Positions 15,319-23,684 of a DNA stretch of 37,769 bases are shown here, in pieces. Every line of letters begins with the position of its first letter. The first letter of the stretch is position 1. The position numbers and the translations under genes were made by a program. Source of the DNA: Arcicella sp. GTDB lineage: Bacteria > Bacteroidota > Bacteroidia > Cytophagales > Spirosomataceae. The notes beneath the pieces were generated by a model. It was not told the DNA's origin and ran no database searches. It worked only from the letters and a program-made list of their open reading frames with translations. The stretch spans positions 1-37,769 of the forward strand of contig JALONS010000006.1 in the NCBI GenBank assembly GCA_025454855.1, written 5' to 3'.

Positions 15319-15855
15319 ATGCAACGCAAACTTATCCTTTCAAGTCCACTTCTGGAAATTACTATCAGCCGTCTCTGTCAGGAATTGATAGAGAACCACC
15401 AAGATTTTGCCGATTCCGTTATCATTGGTCTGCAACCAAGAGGTATTCATTTTGCCAAACGTGTTCACCAAGAATTAGAAAGTATCGTCGGACAAAAAAT
15501 CCCGATGGGTTATTTAGATGCTACCTTCTATCGAGACGATTATCGGAGGAGGGAATTAGTAAAAGCAAACGAAACTAAAATCTCATTTGTCATTGAAAAT
15601 AAGCGAGTTATCTTAATAGATGATGTTTTGGCTACGGGTAGAATGGTTCGCTCAGCTTTAGATGCCATGACGGCTTTTGGTCGCCCTGAAAAAGTAGAGT
15701 TGTGCGTGTTAGTGGATAGAATTTATAACCGAGATATTCCCATTCATGCGGACTACGTAGGTAAAAAAGTAAATACACTCGATACCGAAAAGGTATTGGT
15801 TGAATTACAAGAACAAGGTTACGAAGAAGATAAAATTTGGTTGATAACGAATTAG
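15319..15855 (+). CDS. pyrR: PyrR-family regulator / uracil phosphoribosyltransferase
   Basis: The 178-residue protein has the type I phosphoribosyltransferase fold with the PRPP loop VILIDDVLATGRMVRSALDAM (about 95-115), plus IGLQPRGIHFAKR and FYRDDYRRR, all diagnostic for PyrR. PyrR proteins sense UMP and bind pyr mRNA in Firmicutes and carry UPRTase activity. Here pyrB follows in the same direction after 111 bases, so a shared transcript is likely. The predicted promoter leaves essentially no leader, so classical leader attenuation ahead of pyrR is not possible; any RNA control would have to act in the pyrR-pyrB gap. Confidence 0.93.
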   Translation: MQRKLILSSPLLEITISRLCQELIENHQDFADSVIIGLQPRGIHFAKRVHQELESIVGQKIPMGYLDATFYRDDYRRRELVKANETKISFVIENKRVILIDDVLATGRMVRSALDAMTAFGRPEKVELCVLVDRIYNRDIPIHADYVGKKVNTLDTEKVLVELQEQGYEEDKIWLITN

Positions 15856-15955
15856 GAGTTTGAGGAGTTCTGGGATTAAGGGTTTTGGGTTTATGCTCAT
15901 AAGTATAAATATATGCTCAACCCCGTAGCCCCTTTAACCCCTAAATTCCTACTAC
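15856..15955. repeat. Repeat-word spacer between pyrR and pyrB
   Basis: The spacer is made of near copies of taggagttt/gggattaaggg on the left and their inverted forms (cccctttaacccctaaattccta) on the right, plus tatgctca copies near the centre. It can form a long imperfect hairpin. It could act on pyrB expression, or be a member of the word-repeat spacers found throughout this window. Confidence 0.5.
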
Positions 15956-15966
15956 CTAAATAAAAA

Positions 15967-16893
15967 ATGCAAAAACTAAGTACCAGACATTTATTGGGAA
16001 TTAAAGACCTTACGCCCGACGACATCGAACTCATTATGGCAACTGCTAAAGAGTTTAAAGAAGTCATTAATCGTCCCATCAAAAAAGTGCCCTCCTTGCG
16101 TGATGTAACCATTGCCAATGTTTTCTTTGAAAATTCTACCCGTACCCGTCTTTCATTTGAATTAGCCGAAAAACGTCTTTCCGCTGATACGCTAAATTTC
16201 TCAGCTTCAGGAAGTTCCGTAAAAAAAGGAGAAACCCTTTTAGACACTGTTAATAATATTTTGGCGATGAAGGTGGATATGATTGTGATGCGACACGCCA
16301 GCCCTGGAGCTCCTCATTTTCTTTCACGACATATCACTGCCAACATCGTAAACGCAGGAGATGGTACTCATGAACATCCCACCCAAGCACTTTTAGATTC
16401 CTTTTCAATGAGAGAAAAGTTAGGAGGGGATTTGGCGGGTAAAAAAATAGCAATTATTGGTGATATATTACATTCGAGGGTGGCGTTGTCTAATATTTTT
16501 GCCTTAAAAAAGCAAGGAGCGGAGGTAACGCTTTGTGGTCCTGCTACGCTCATACCAAGATACGTGACCGATTTAGGGGTAAAAGTATCGCACGATGTCA
16601 ATAAGACATTGGCTTGGTGCGATGTAGCTAACGTATTAAGAATTCAGTTGGAACGCCAGCAAATTAAATATTTTCCATCGTTGCGGGAGTATTCATTGTA
16701 TTTTGGAATCACTAAAAAAATGCTGGATGATTTGAATAAAGAAATTGTAGTGATGCACCCCGGACCCATTAACAGAGGAGTTGAGTTATCATCGGATGCG
16801 GCAGATTCTCATCATTCCATTATTCTCGACCAAGTAGAAAATGGCGTTGCAGTAAGAATGGCGGTTTTATATTTGTTGGCAGGACAGAATTAA
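15967..16893 (+). CDS. pyrB: Aspartate carbamoyltransferase catalytic chain
   Basis: This enzyme joins carbamoyl phosphate and aspartate, the first committed step of pyrimidine synthesis. The carbamoyl phosphate site FFENSTRTRLSFELAEKRL (about 53-71), HASPGAPHFLS, HPTQALLDSF, and the aspartate-loop HPGPINRGVELSSD are all intact. At 308 residues it is a normal catalytic chain. No regulatory chain gene (pyrI) is adjacent, as expected when PyrR is the regulator. Its stop overlaps by 4 bases the stop of the convergent DinB-like gene. Confidence 0.97.
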   Translation: MQKLSTRHLLGIKDLTPDDIELIMATAKEFKEVINRPIKKVPSLRDVTIANVFFENSTRTRLSFELAEKRLSADTLNFSASGSSVKKGETLLDTVNNILAMKVDMIVMRHASPGAPHFLSRHITANIVNAGDGTHEHPTQALLDSFSMREKLGGDLAGKKIAIIGDILHSRVALSNIFALKKQGAEVTLCGPATLIPRYVTDLGVKVSHDVNKTLAWCDVANVLRIQLERQQIKYFPSLREYSLYFGITKKMLDDLNKEIVVMHPGPINRGVELSSDAADSHHSIILDQVENGVAVRMAVLYLLAGQN

Positions 16894-17342
16894 AGTGTAT
16901 CTGATTGGAAGAATCGTCTATGATAATTGATTTGTCCAGTATGATAAGTGAGATGACCATGTAAATGGATCAAAAAATATTCGATGGTCATTTCATAGCC
17001 TAACACATTTTCTGGATAAATGGCTTTCATTTGCGTATCAGACAAATTTTCAAGAACCTCAGAAACGACCTCGTAGGTCTTTTTGAGGTTTTCTAATATC
17101 AAAACCTTGGGAATGTTTTTATCTGAAAATTCCGCTTCTCTGTTCCGTATATATCCAGTATTTCCGAGGTTTTTCCCTAAGTAAGTATTCAAATTTCCTA
17201 TCAGATGTAACGCCAGATTTCCTCCCGAATTACGAGTTTTATCTAAGACTAACCACATATTTTGTTCATCGATATATGACTCTATTTCATAATAAAGTTT
17301 GTTAATATCTCTTTGAAAGAGTGCTAAAAGAGCAGCTTGCAT
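16890..17342 (-). CDS. DinB-like (DUF1572-type) four-helix protein
   Basis: The 150-residue protein is all-helical with histidines arranged as in metal-binding DinB/YfiT-like proteins: one in GNLALHLIGN and the others in FLIHLHGHLTYHTGQINYHRR. The HxxxH-type end motif matches the DUF1572 group. Members include thiol transferases and many of unknown role. It starts 12 bases after the stop of the PtuB-like gene and on the same strand, so it is probably on the same transcript as the Septu-like genes; whether this is functional or accidental is unknown. It converges on pyrB with a 4-base overlap. Confidence 0.82.
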   Translation of the reverse strand: MQAALLALFQRDINKLYYEIESYIDEQNMWLVLDKTRNSGGNLALHLIGNLNTYLGKNLGNTGYIRNREAEFSDKNIPKVLILENLKKTYEVVSEVLENLSDTQMKAIYPENVLGYEMTIEYFLIHLHGHLTYHTGQINYHRRFFQSDTL

Positions 17343-17354
17343 GGGAGTGAGAGT

Positions 17355-18224
17355 TTACAAGGTTCCATTTCTGAACATTTCAAAAAATGTCAGTATCACT
17401 TGGCGTTGTTTGGGTTGTAGTTGATTAGCAAAAAATATTTCAAATTTTGTAAACATAAAAAAGCCAAAACGAGAATATTGTTTATCAGGTTGTTGTTGTT
17501 GAACAATTTTATTAAAAACTTTTTTGAATGTATATCGACACGTTGAAATGTCAATCTTTTGAGAAATATAATCTTCCAAAGTTTCTTTCATTTCACTGAG
17601 AAAATCATCAATAAGTTTTTTTCGCCAAAATTTGAGTCGGGTTCTATTGAGTTTCAGAATTTCAATCGTCTTCTTACCTCTTTCGCTCAGTTCTTTGATT
17701 TCACCATTCGGCAAAAAGTAGAAATGTTTTTCTACTTCATCTATCTCAGGATTCAGTAAAACGGCTTGTTCTGCCAGTAATATGTCTGAGTCTAATCGTA
17801 AGTATTCAGACGTAGGCAATCCATCTGCATCTGATGCAAGTGGTTCGGCTATTCGTGTACCTGTGATAGGAAAATGGTTTTTCTTGGCGTTATTGCATCG
17901 GCTACAGCCCAGTGTCAAATTACTCCACTCATAGGCTAACCAGTAATAACCATAATGCTCACTATCATCTGGAATGTTTTCTACTTTGGCTTTAGGGCGA
18001 AAATGTTCTACTTGGAAAGGTGCACCCGCTGAAGTATCTGCTTCACAATAAGCACATTTATATTGATATAGGGTTTCTAATGCCTCAATTGTTGTTTCTC
18101 GATAAACCGAACTTCTGAATTTATGCTCATTCCTTAGGTTGAGAGCATCTTTTATGAGTTCATTTCTTTTGGAATCCAGTAGTTTTTGGGGTGGTTTATT
18201 AAAATCTTTTTTTACGCTAATCAT
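17355..18224 (-). CDS. ptuB: PtuB-like HNH nuclease of a Septu-type defence pair
   Basis: The 289-residue protein carries an HNH/ZnF core near its N-terminus: CAYC (57-60), VEHFRPK (72-78) with the likely catalytic His74, YYWLAYEWSNL, then CSRCNNAKKNHFP (107-119). The four cysteines probably bind zinc and His74 and Asn111 form the active site. This is the pattern of PtuB, the nuclease partner of PtuA. The C-terminal half (about 145-289) is helical and includes LNRTRLKFWRKKLI. The gene starts 4 bases after the ptuA-like stop, so the two are coupled. The frame extends to 18287, but the ATG at 18224 avoids a long overlap. Septu systems protect from phage; here that role is inferred. Confidence 0.88.
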   Translation of the reverse strand: MISVKKDFNKPPQKLLDSKRNELIKDALNLRNEHKFRSSVYRETTIEALETLYQYKCAYCEADTSAGAPFQVEHFRPKAKVENIPDDSEHYGYYWLAYEWSNLTLGCSRCNNAKKNHFPITGTRIAEPLASDADGLPTSEYLRLDSDILLAEQAVLLNPEIDEVEKHFYFLPNGEIKELSERGKKTIEILKLNRTRLKFWRKKLIDDFLSEMKETLEDYISQKIDISTCRYTFKKVFNKIVQQQQPDKQYSRFGFFMFTKFEIFFANQLQPKQRQVILTFFEMFRNGTL

Positions 18225-18228
18225 AGAT

Positions 18229-19830
18229 TTATTTAGTAGTTTTAGGCATAAATAATTCGTCTGGAAAACACACATTACTTTGTTCAAATACTTCTAACGC
18301 CTGTTTTATACGGTTATTTTCTTCCATTTCTTTGGCAGAGTCTTCGGTACGTACTTCGGTGATGTCATTATTTTGTACAGAAATAAATTCTTCCATGTCA
18401 AAGATTCCTGATGTTAAAATCAAATTAGGCGTAAGATTCTTTAAATCAACATTTACTTTTTCAATTTTGATGCCTTCTGCTTCAGTGCGATTTACTTTTA
18501 AAATGACATTGTTGGAAGCAGCACCCAGCAAAGGAATGGGGCTATGGGTAGAAACGATAAATTGAATCTGCGGAAATACCTCCGAGAATTTACCAATCAA
18601 TATCCGCTGCATTTTGGGATGTAAATGTAAATCTATTTCATCAATGATGACAATACCTTTCAATTGCGAAGGATTCTTGGCTTCGGGTTGGTTTTTGGAG
18701 AGCCTCACGATGATATCTCCTGCTAAGGCAATGATACTTTTGAAACCCGATGCTAATTTTTTGAAAGGGAGTGGCTTGTAAGTAATTGTTTCGCCCTCGG
18801 TATTAAGTTCTTTCTCGATGTACTCAATTTGGTCAGTTTCTTGGTTAAATTTGATGTCCGATAAATGAGGAATTAGCGTACAAATAGCTTGTTTTAAGAT
18901 TTTGAAACGCTTTTTATCTTTATATTCTGCCCGTTCTAATTCCGAGTTGATATTAAACAAAAAACCTTCAGTATTGAATAAATTATTGGAAATGGAATTG
19001 TTTTGGTCTTCTTCATTTGAGCTTTTTACGCCCTGCACATTCAAACGCCCAGGGCCATAAGCCGCTAAATGAGTTAATGGATTCTTGTTGTCTCTTACGC
19101 TATTGATTAAACTGTTTTCAAGGCTTTTATACTCTACTTGAATACTACTATTTTTATCCTCCAATAAATTTATACTGCCATCTAATGTACCATGCAAGCC
19201 TAAAAAAATAGCTTGCAGAATAGTAGTTTTACCAAAACCATTTTCGCCCACTAAAAAAATCCATTGCGTATCCACAGGAATTCCATCTATACCGGTTTTT
19301 TTAATGCCTTGAAAATCATGTACTTGTAATTGTTTTAGGCTGTATGGAAGGATTTTATCTTTGGTTTCGTAGTGGTCGAGTTCGGGGAGTAGGTCATCAT
19401 CATCTTCTTCTGTATCGAAAAGCTCTGAAAAATTAAACTCTATATTTTTAGATGCCTCAATTGCAGGACAAATTTCACTTAAAGTTTCTAAGTATCGGTG
19501 AAAATATAACAGTAATGTATGTCCTGAAAGTGAATTATAGTGTGCTTCTTTTTCTAAATAACCTTCAAAAATCAAATCACTACTCTTACCATTTATTAAA
19601 ATTGTATATTCTTCTGTTGGATCATACAGTCGTTTATAATTATAATCGATTTTAAATCTTTGGATTTCAAAATAAATTGATTTATGGTTTTTAGGGTAAA
19701 TTCTCAATAAAAAATCATCAGAAGACTTAGCTACTAATTTAAAAGAAGATTCTGAATTATATTGTTTAATTATTTCCGAAATTTCTTTCAAAACATCAGC
19801 AACAATTTTCGGTATTTCTTTTTTACTCAT
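18229..19830 (-). CDS. ptuA: PtuA-like ATPase of a Septu-type defence pair
   Basis: The 533-residue ATPase has an ABC/SMC-like head: Walker A GENGFGKT (195-202), a signature-like KLASGFKS (358-365), Walker B GIVIIDEIDLHLHP (D397, E398) and the switch histidine in STHSP (H429). This is the layout of PtuA, which senses nucleotide state or phage and controls PtuB. Residues 1-165 form an N-terminal domain that I do not recognise; it ends in an acidic stretch (EEDDDD, 141-146). The C-terminus is helical. The frame runs on to 19929, overlapping the gene before it, but the ATG at 19830 gives a sensible start. Together with the HNH gene downstream it makes a complete pair. No reverse transcriptase is nearby, so it is not a retron. 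Confidence 0.88.
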   Translation of the reverse strand: MSKKEIPKIVADVLKEISEIIKQYNSESSFKLVAKSSDDFLLRIYPKNHKSIYFEIQRFKIDYNYKRLYDPTEEYTILINGKSSDLIFEGYLEKEAHYNSLSGHTLLLYFHRYLETLSEICPAIEASKNIEFNFSELFDTEEDDDDLLPELDHYETKDKILPYSLKQLQVHDFQGIKKTGIDGIPVDTQWIFLVGENGFGKTTILQAIFLGLHGTLDGSINLLEDKNSSIQVEYKSLENSLINSVRDNKNPLTHLAAYGPGRLNVQGVKSSNEEDQNNSISNNLFNTEGFLFNINSELERAEYKDKKRFKILKQAICTLIPHLSDIKFNQETDQIEYIEKELNTEGETITYKPLPFKKLASGFKSIIALAGDIIVRLSKNQPEAKNPSQLKGIVIIDEIDLHLHPKMQRILIGKFSEVFPQIQFIVSTHSPIPLLGAASNNVILKVNRTEAEGIKIEKVNVDLKNLTPNLILTSGIFDMEEFISVQNNDITEVRTEDSAKEMEENNRIKQALEVFEQSNVCFPDELFMPKTTK

Positions 19831-19892
19831 TTTAAATAGTTTTTGAAATTTTGGAAGAGAATAAAGGTTTGGTATTTGAAAAACAATAGCAT

Positions 19893-20492
19893 TTATTTCA
19901 CCAAATAAGATTGAATAATAAAATGCCAAAGCCCCAAAATCTCCCGTAAATCAGTATAAACCTTGTTATCAACAAAAAAAGTATTGTTTTCAAAACGCAT
20001 GAATTGCCATTCTACGCCGTCGGTCGCACAACCATAAATGATGTCGATGTCTTTGTGTTCAATTTCATTGTATAATTTTGCTCCGTACATCTGGGCGGCA
20101 CATTGGGCAACGCCCCATTCCATGTCTTCATCTTTGGACTCTGTTAAAGAAATAATCGGAGCGTCCATGAATGATTGCGGAGGATGAAGGGCAAAAAAGA
20201 AATCACACTCGCCTGATAAATCATTCTCTGGACTGACATTCAAATCTTCGCCTGAAAAAAAGGTGATTTCATTTTTATAATCTTTACTAACTTCTAATAA
20301 AATAGGCGAAACAACCCTTTCTGCCTTTGTTTTTTCATTCATTAAAGGAAAATAGGTCGCCATTTTAAGGGTTTCAATAAGCCAAGGACTTGGCTCAACG
20401 GTTTGAACACTGTCAAATAACGAAACCCATTTTGTACTCAGGTTAAATTTTTTAACGACTGTTTTTATTTTCTTATAATTGCTATATCCCAT
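19893..20492 (-). CDS. PD-(D/E)XK-like protein heading the Septu-like operon
   Basis: The 199-residue protein has a layout fitting the restriction-nuclease fold: Glu58 in KTKAERVVSPILLEV, Asp97 in SGECDFFFAL, the E-x-K pair at 118-120 in ISLTESKDED, and Gln130/Gln134 in VAQCAAQMYGAK, then IIYGCATDGVEWQFMRF. Related hypothetical proteins in Bacteroidota and cyanobacteria share the CDF, E-x-K and Q pattern, to my recollection; no function is established. It ends 62 bases before ptuA on the same strand and begins 42 bases after the glgE stop with a TATTTTTG -7 box just ahead (20516-20523), so it may be the first gene of the defence operon. Whether it is part of the system is open. Confidence 0.72.
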   Translation of the reverse strand: MGYSNYKKIKTVVKKFNLSTKWVSLFDSVQTVEPSPWLIETLKMATYFPLMNEKTKAERVVSPILLEVSKDYKNEITFFSGEDLNVSPENDLSGECDFFFALHPPQSFMDAPIISLTESKDEDMEWGVAQCAAQMYGAKLYNEIEHKDIDIIYGCATDGVEWQFMRFENNTFFVDNKVYTDLREILGLWHFIIQSYLVK

Positions 20493-20515
20493 GATTTTTG
20501 ATGATTGAAACTTAA

Positions 20516-20523
20516 CAAAAATA
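20516..20523 (-). promoter_or_regulatory. -7 box ahead of the Septu-like operon
   Basis: TATTTTTG fits TAnnTTTG. A TTG lies about 22 bases upstream (slightly long spacing), inside the end of glgE. It would give a leader of about 17 bases before the ATG at 20492. Confidence 0.4.
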
Positions 20524-20534
20524 CGAAAATTTCC

Positions 20535-22502
20535 CTACAAATCTTCAATCCTAAACAAGTGCATAGGCATTAGTTGAGGGTTCAATTCAACTGGGTTAAA
20601 CTCGCCACGCCAGAAATATTTGGCTCCCGTCAATAAATCGTGAACGATGTATTCTTCGTCGGGATGTTTACCAATTAAATTTAAGGGTACACGAACATAA
20701 CCACCTTGTGAATTATAAGCATCTAAATTGACGATGGCTAAAATGCGATTTCCATTCCAAGCCGTTTTCAGATACGCTAAAATATTGTCATTGGCAATGT
20801 CACAAAATGTAATGTTATTGGTACGTTGTAAGGCAGTATTTTCCATTCTCGCTTTGTTGGTCATACGAATAACATGAGTCAATTTATTCTCCATTTTCCA
20901 ATCCCATTGCCTAATTTCGTACTTTTCTGAGTTTTTGTATTCTTCTTTTCCTGGATTGGCTTCGTTCACCATGTATTCATAGACGGGTCCAAATATTCCG
21001 TAATTAGCCGATAACGTTGCTGCCATAAAATACCGAATCAAGAACATTGGTTCAAGTCCACCTTGTAAACAGTAAGGCAAAATATCATGCGTATTGGGCC
21101 AAAAATTGGGTCGCATATACAATGACCGTTCGGTTTTGGTTAGCTCGTTCATGTATTCTATTAACTCTGCTTTGGTATTTCGCCACGTGTAGTAGGTGTA
21201 TGACTGAGCATAGCCTAATTTCGCTAATTGTTCCATTACTCTTGGCTTTGTGAATGCTTCTGCCAAGAAAATCATATCGGGATATTGGCTTTGAACTTCC
21301 GCAATAACCCACTCCCAAAAACCGAATGCTTTGGTATGAGGATTATCCACCCGAATGATGCGAACTCCCCACGATGCCCATGTCATGATAACCTCTTTTA
21401 GTTCCAGCCAAAGCCCTTGCCAGTTATCAGACTCAAAATTGATGGGATAAATATCTTGGTATTTTTTTGGAGGATTTTCAGCGTATTGAATCGTGCCATC
21501 GGGGCGAATTTTAAACCATTCTGGATGTTCTTTCGCCCAAGGGTGGTCGGGTGAACATTGAATCGCTAAATCCATGGCTAACTCAATACCCATTGATTGA
21601 CAAGCACTTATCAAGGATTTGAGGTCTTCTAACGTTCCTAATTCTTTATGAATGGCAGTATGTCCACCCTCTTCCGAACCAATGCCGTAGGGTACACCAG
21701 GTTCACCTTCTTGGCAAGTGGTCGAATTATTTTTACCTTTTCTGAATTGTTTTCCGATGGGATGAATCGGAGGAATATACAAGACATCAAAGCCCAAAGA
21801 CTTCATCCGAGGGAGTACATTTACTTCAACATCTTTAAAGTTTCCGTGCGGACGATTACGGTCGTTGGAAGCCGAACGTGGAAACATAGAATACCAAGAA
21901 GAAAAAGCGGCTTTTTCTCTATCAACCCATAGTTTCAATTCAGGATGAATGCTAACGTGTTGTTTATCAGGATACTGCTTAATCCAGTTGTGCATTTGTG
22001 GGCTACTTGTAAACGCAACGGCTTCCTCATAATGCTTGGTGTCACGGAAAAGTTTAGCATAGGATTTTAACTCTGCTTTGTCTTCTTTCGTAGCTATTTT
22101 GGACATTTTGTCTAAGATATTTGCCCCTACTAAAAGTTCCACATTAACGTGCTGTCCGTCTTTGATTTTCATTTCTATTTCGTGTTCCCACGAGGCAGAA
22201 TGGTCCACCCATGCTTCAATCGTATAAGTATAAAAACCATTTTCAGTTACAGTAAAGTAGGCTTCATAATGGTCATTACCCACAAAATTCATGGGGACGC
22301 TCGTCCAATCTTTGTCTTTTGAAAATTTATATAATAGATTGGTTGAAAGGAGGTCGTGTCCATCCAAGAAAATATCCGCTTCTACTTTAATCAAATCGTT
22401 GGTAAAGGCTTTTACCGCAAATCTTCCAGCATCTAACTGCGGTTTTACATTTTCAATAATTACTCGTTGTTGTCCTTGAATAGTTTGAGGGATGTTGTTC
22501 AT
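20535..22502 (-). CDS. glgE: Alpha-1,4-glucan:maltose-1-phosphate maltosyltransferase
   Basis: GlgE transfers maltose from alpha-maltose 1-phosphate to the non-reducing end of alpha-glucan. The 655-residue protein has the family's N-terminal beta domain (about 1-120), helical insert (130-195) and GH13_3 barrel with IPPIHPIGKQFRKGKNN, AMDLAIQCSPDHPWAKEHPEWF, the nucleophile Asp386 in RIIRVDNPHTKAF, the acid/base Glu415 in FLAEAFTKP, and NFWPNTHDILP. All key motifs are intact. The substrate would come from the maltokinase at 2623-4209, and the product goes to GlgB. A small hairpin (gaacgg/ccgttc, 22519-22545) sits 17 bases before the ATG. Confidence 0.96.
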   Translation of the reverse strand: MNNIPQTIQGQQRVIIENVKPQLDAGRFAVKAFTNDLIKVEADIFLDGHDLLSTNLLYKFSKDKDWTSVPMNFVGNDHYEAYFTVTENGFYTYTIEAWVDHSASWEHEIEMKIKDGQHVNVELLVGANILDKMSKIATKEDKAELKSYAKLFRDTKHYEEAVAFTSSPQMHNWIKQYPDKQHVSIHPELKLWVDREKAAFSSWYSMFPRSASNDRNRPHGNFKDVEVNVLPRMKSLGFDVLYIPPIHPIGKQFRKGKNNSTTCQEGEPGVPYGIGSEEGGHTAIHKELGTLEDLKSLISACQSMGIELAMDLAIQCSPDHPWAKEHPEWFKIRPDGTIQYAENPPKKYQDIYPINFESDNWQGLWLELKEVIMTWASWGVRIIRVDNPHTKAFGFWEWVIAEVQSQYPDMIFLAEAFTKPRVMEQLAKLGYAQSYTYYTWRNTKAELIEYMNELTKTERSLYMRPNFWPNTHDILPYCLQGGLEPMFLIRYFMAATLSANYGIFGPVYEYMVNEANPGKEEYKNSEKYEIRQWDWKMENKLTHVIRMTNKARMENTALQRTNNITFCDIANDNILAYLKTAWNGNRILAIVNLDAYNSQGGYVRVPLNLIGKHPDEEYIVHDLLTGAKYFWRGEFNPVELNPQLMPMHLFRIEDL

Positions 22503-22813
22503 AAAAATGTATGTTGGCGAACGGACTTATTTTCCAGAGCCGTTCAAGTTAAGATTTCATCAGAAGAAAGACATCTTTATCCTGCCTAATGAGTTATTTA
22601 ATCGTTTAATACAAACTGTTTTTTATTCGTTCATAAAAATTGGCACGCAAATTGATAAACTTATTTTGAATATTATAAAAAGTGCTTAGATTTGCAGTAT
22701 TAGCCTTTTTATGAGAAATTTCCTTACAATAATATAAATAAATTTTGAAATAATGGCACTATCTATTCTGACTTAATAAAATAACCCCATTACAAAGATT
22801 AAACCATACCATC
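22503..22813. other. Intergenic region between divergent glgE and rlpA
   Basis: The 311-base gap holds a 6-bp hairpin in the glgE leader (22519-22545) and a consensus promoter for rlpA (separate entry). No coding frame is believable. Confidence 0.6.
22665..22694 (+). promoter_or_regulatory. Bacteroidota-type promoter of the rlpA-like gene
   Basis: TTTG (22665-22668), 18 bases, TAGATTTG (22687-22694). This would leave an untranslated leader of about 110 bases. Confidence 0.6.
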
Positions 22814-23626
22814 ATGGAAAAGATTATCGCATCCGCATTAATTGTTTTATGGACTATCACGCAGGCAGTTGCCAGCCAAATAGGACCAGTAGGCAAAGGC
22901 GTTAGTATCGAAGAAGGCACAGCTCGATACTATGCGGCTAATCTCAAAGGAAAATTAACTTCTTTTGGAGAAAAATACGATGATTCTCAATTAACGGCAT
23001 CACATTCTAAATACCCGCTTAATACTTTAGTGAAAGTAACTAATTTAGAGAATAATCTTACAGTACAAGTGCGCATTAATGATTACTGCAAGTGTGAAGA
23101 GGAGGGCAAAATTATTAATTTATCGAAAGAAGCTGCCTCGAAATTGGGTATGATGGCGAGTGGGAAAGCAAAAGTAAGATTGGAGGTGGTATCACAGCCG
23201 ACTCCCGAGAAAACGATTGATAAAGCGTTAGATAATTTATTGTCAAAAGGAAGAGAAGTGAGTGCGAAAGAAGAAGCGAAGGAAAATAAACCTACCAGTA
23301 CGCCAGCAACCAAAACTGCACCTGCCGAGCCTTTTTCTATTAATCATACTTATGATATTAACGGGGTAGAGAAAAATCCAAAAGGATTTGGGGTACAAGT
23401 AACAGCCCTTTCAAGCCTGAATATGGTACAAGATTTATACGATGAGTTGGTGAAAATGGGTATCAAAAAAGAAGAGATTTATGTACAGGTAGGAGCGAAA
23501 GATTCAGGGAAAATATTACGACTCATGTTCGGTGAGTTTTATACCAAAGAGGCGGCTAATGAAAAATTAAATTGGTTATCTCAGCATGGTTATAAAGGAG
23601 TCATTCGGTCGCATTATAATTTGTAA
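22814..23626 (+). CDS. rlpA: RlpA-like septal lytic transglycosylase with SPOR domain
   Basis: A signal peptide (about 1-21) is followed by a double-psi beta-barrel domain (35-122): GTARYYAANLKGKLTSFGEKYD, LTASHSKYP with His64, and VQVRINDY with Asp90. The spacing of 26 residues between this histidine and aspartate equals that of the catalytic pair in Pseudomonas RlpA. A Lys/Glu/Thr/Ala linker (130-180) leads to a C-terminal SPOR domain (about 192-270) that should bind denuded peptidoglycan at the division septum. The usual NDRGP loop after the aspartate is replaced by DYCKCEEEGK, with two cysteines, which is odd. The gene faces the RES toxin gene across a shared terminator. Confidence 0.9.
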   Translation: MEKIIASALIVLWTITQAVASQIGPVGKGVSIEEGTARYYAANLKGKLTSFGEKYDDSQLTASHSKYPLNTLVKVTNLENNLTVQVRINDYCKCEEEGKIINLSKEAASKLGMMASGKAKVRLEVVSQPTPEKTIDKALDNLLSKGREVSAKEEAKENKPTSTPATKTAPAEPFSINHTYDINGVEKNPKGFGVQVTALSSLNMVQDLYDELVKMGIKKEEIYVQVGAKDSGKILRLMFGEFYTKEAANEKLNWLSQHGYKGVIRSHYNL

Positions 23627-23645
23627 AATACAGTAGTGATATAAA

Positions 23646-23683
23646 GTAAAAAGGCTCAAAAATTTCATTTTGAGCCTTTTTAC
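23646..23683. terminator. Bidirectional terminator between rlpA and the RES gene
   Basis: gtaaaaaggctcaaaa (23646-23661) and its exact complement (23668-23683) form a 16-bp stem with a 6-base loop and T-runs both ways. Confidence 0.9.
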
Positions 23684-23684
23684 T

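Noticed and set aside
15312-15578. Alternative frame of 88 codons at the start of pyrR
   Set aside because: The pyrR frame has full family motifs; this one does not.
18229-20492. Retron with PtuAB effectors
   Set aside because: No reverse transcriptase gene lies near the pair; the upstream gene is glgE.
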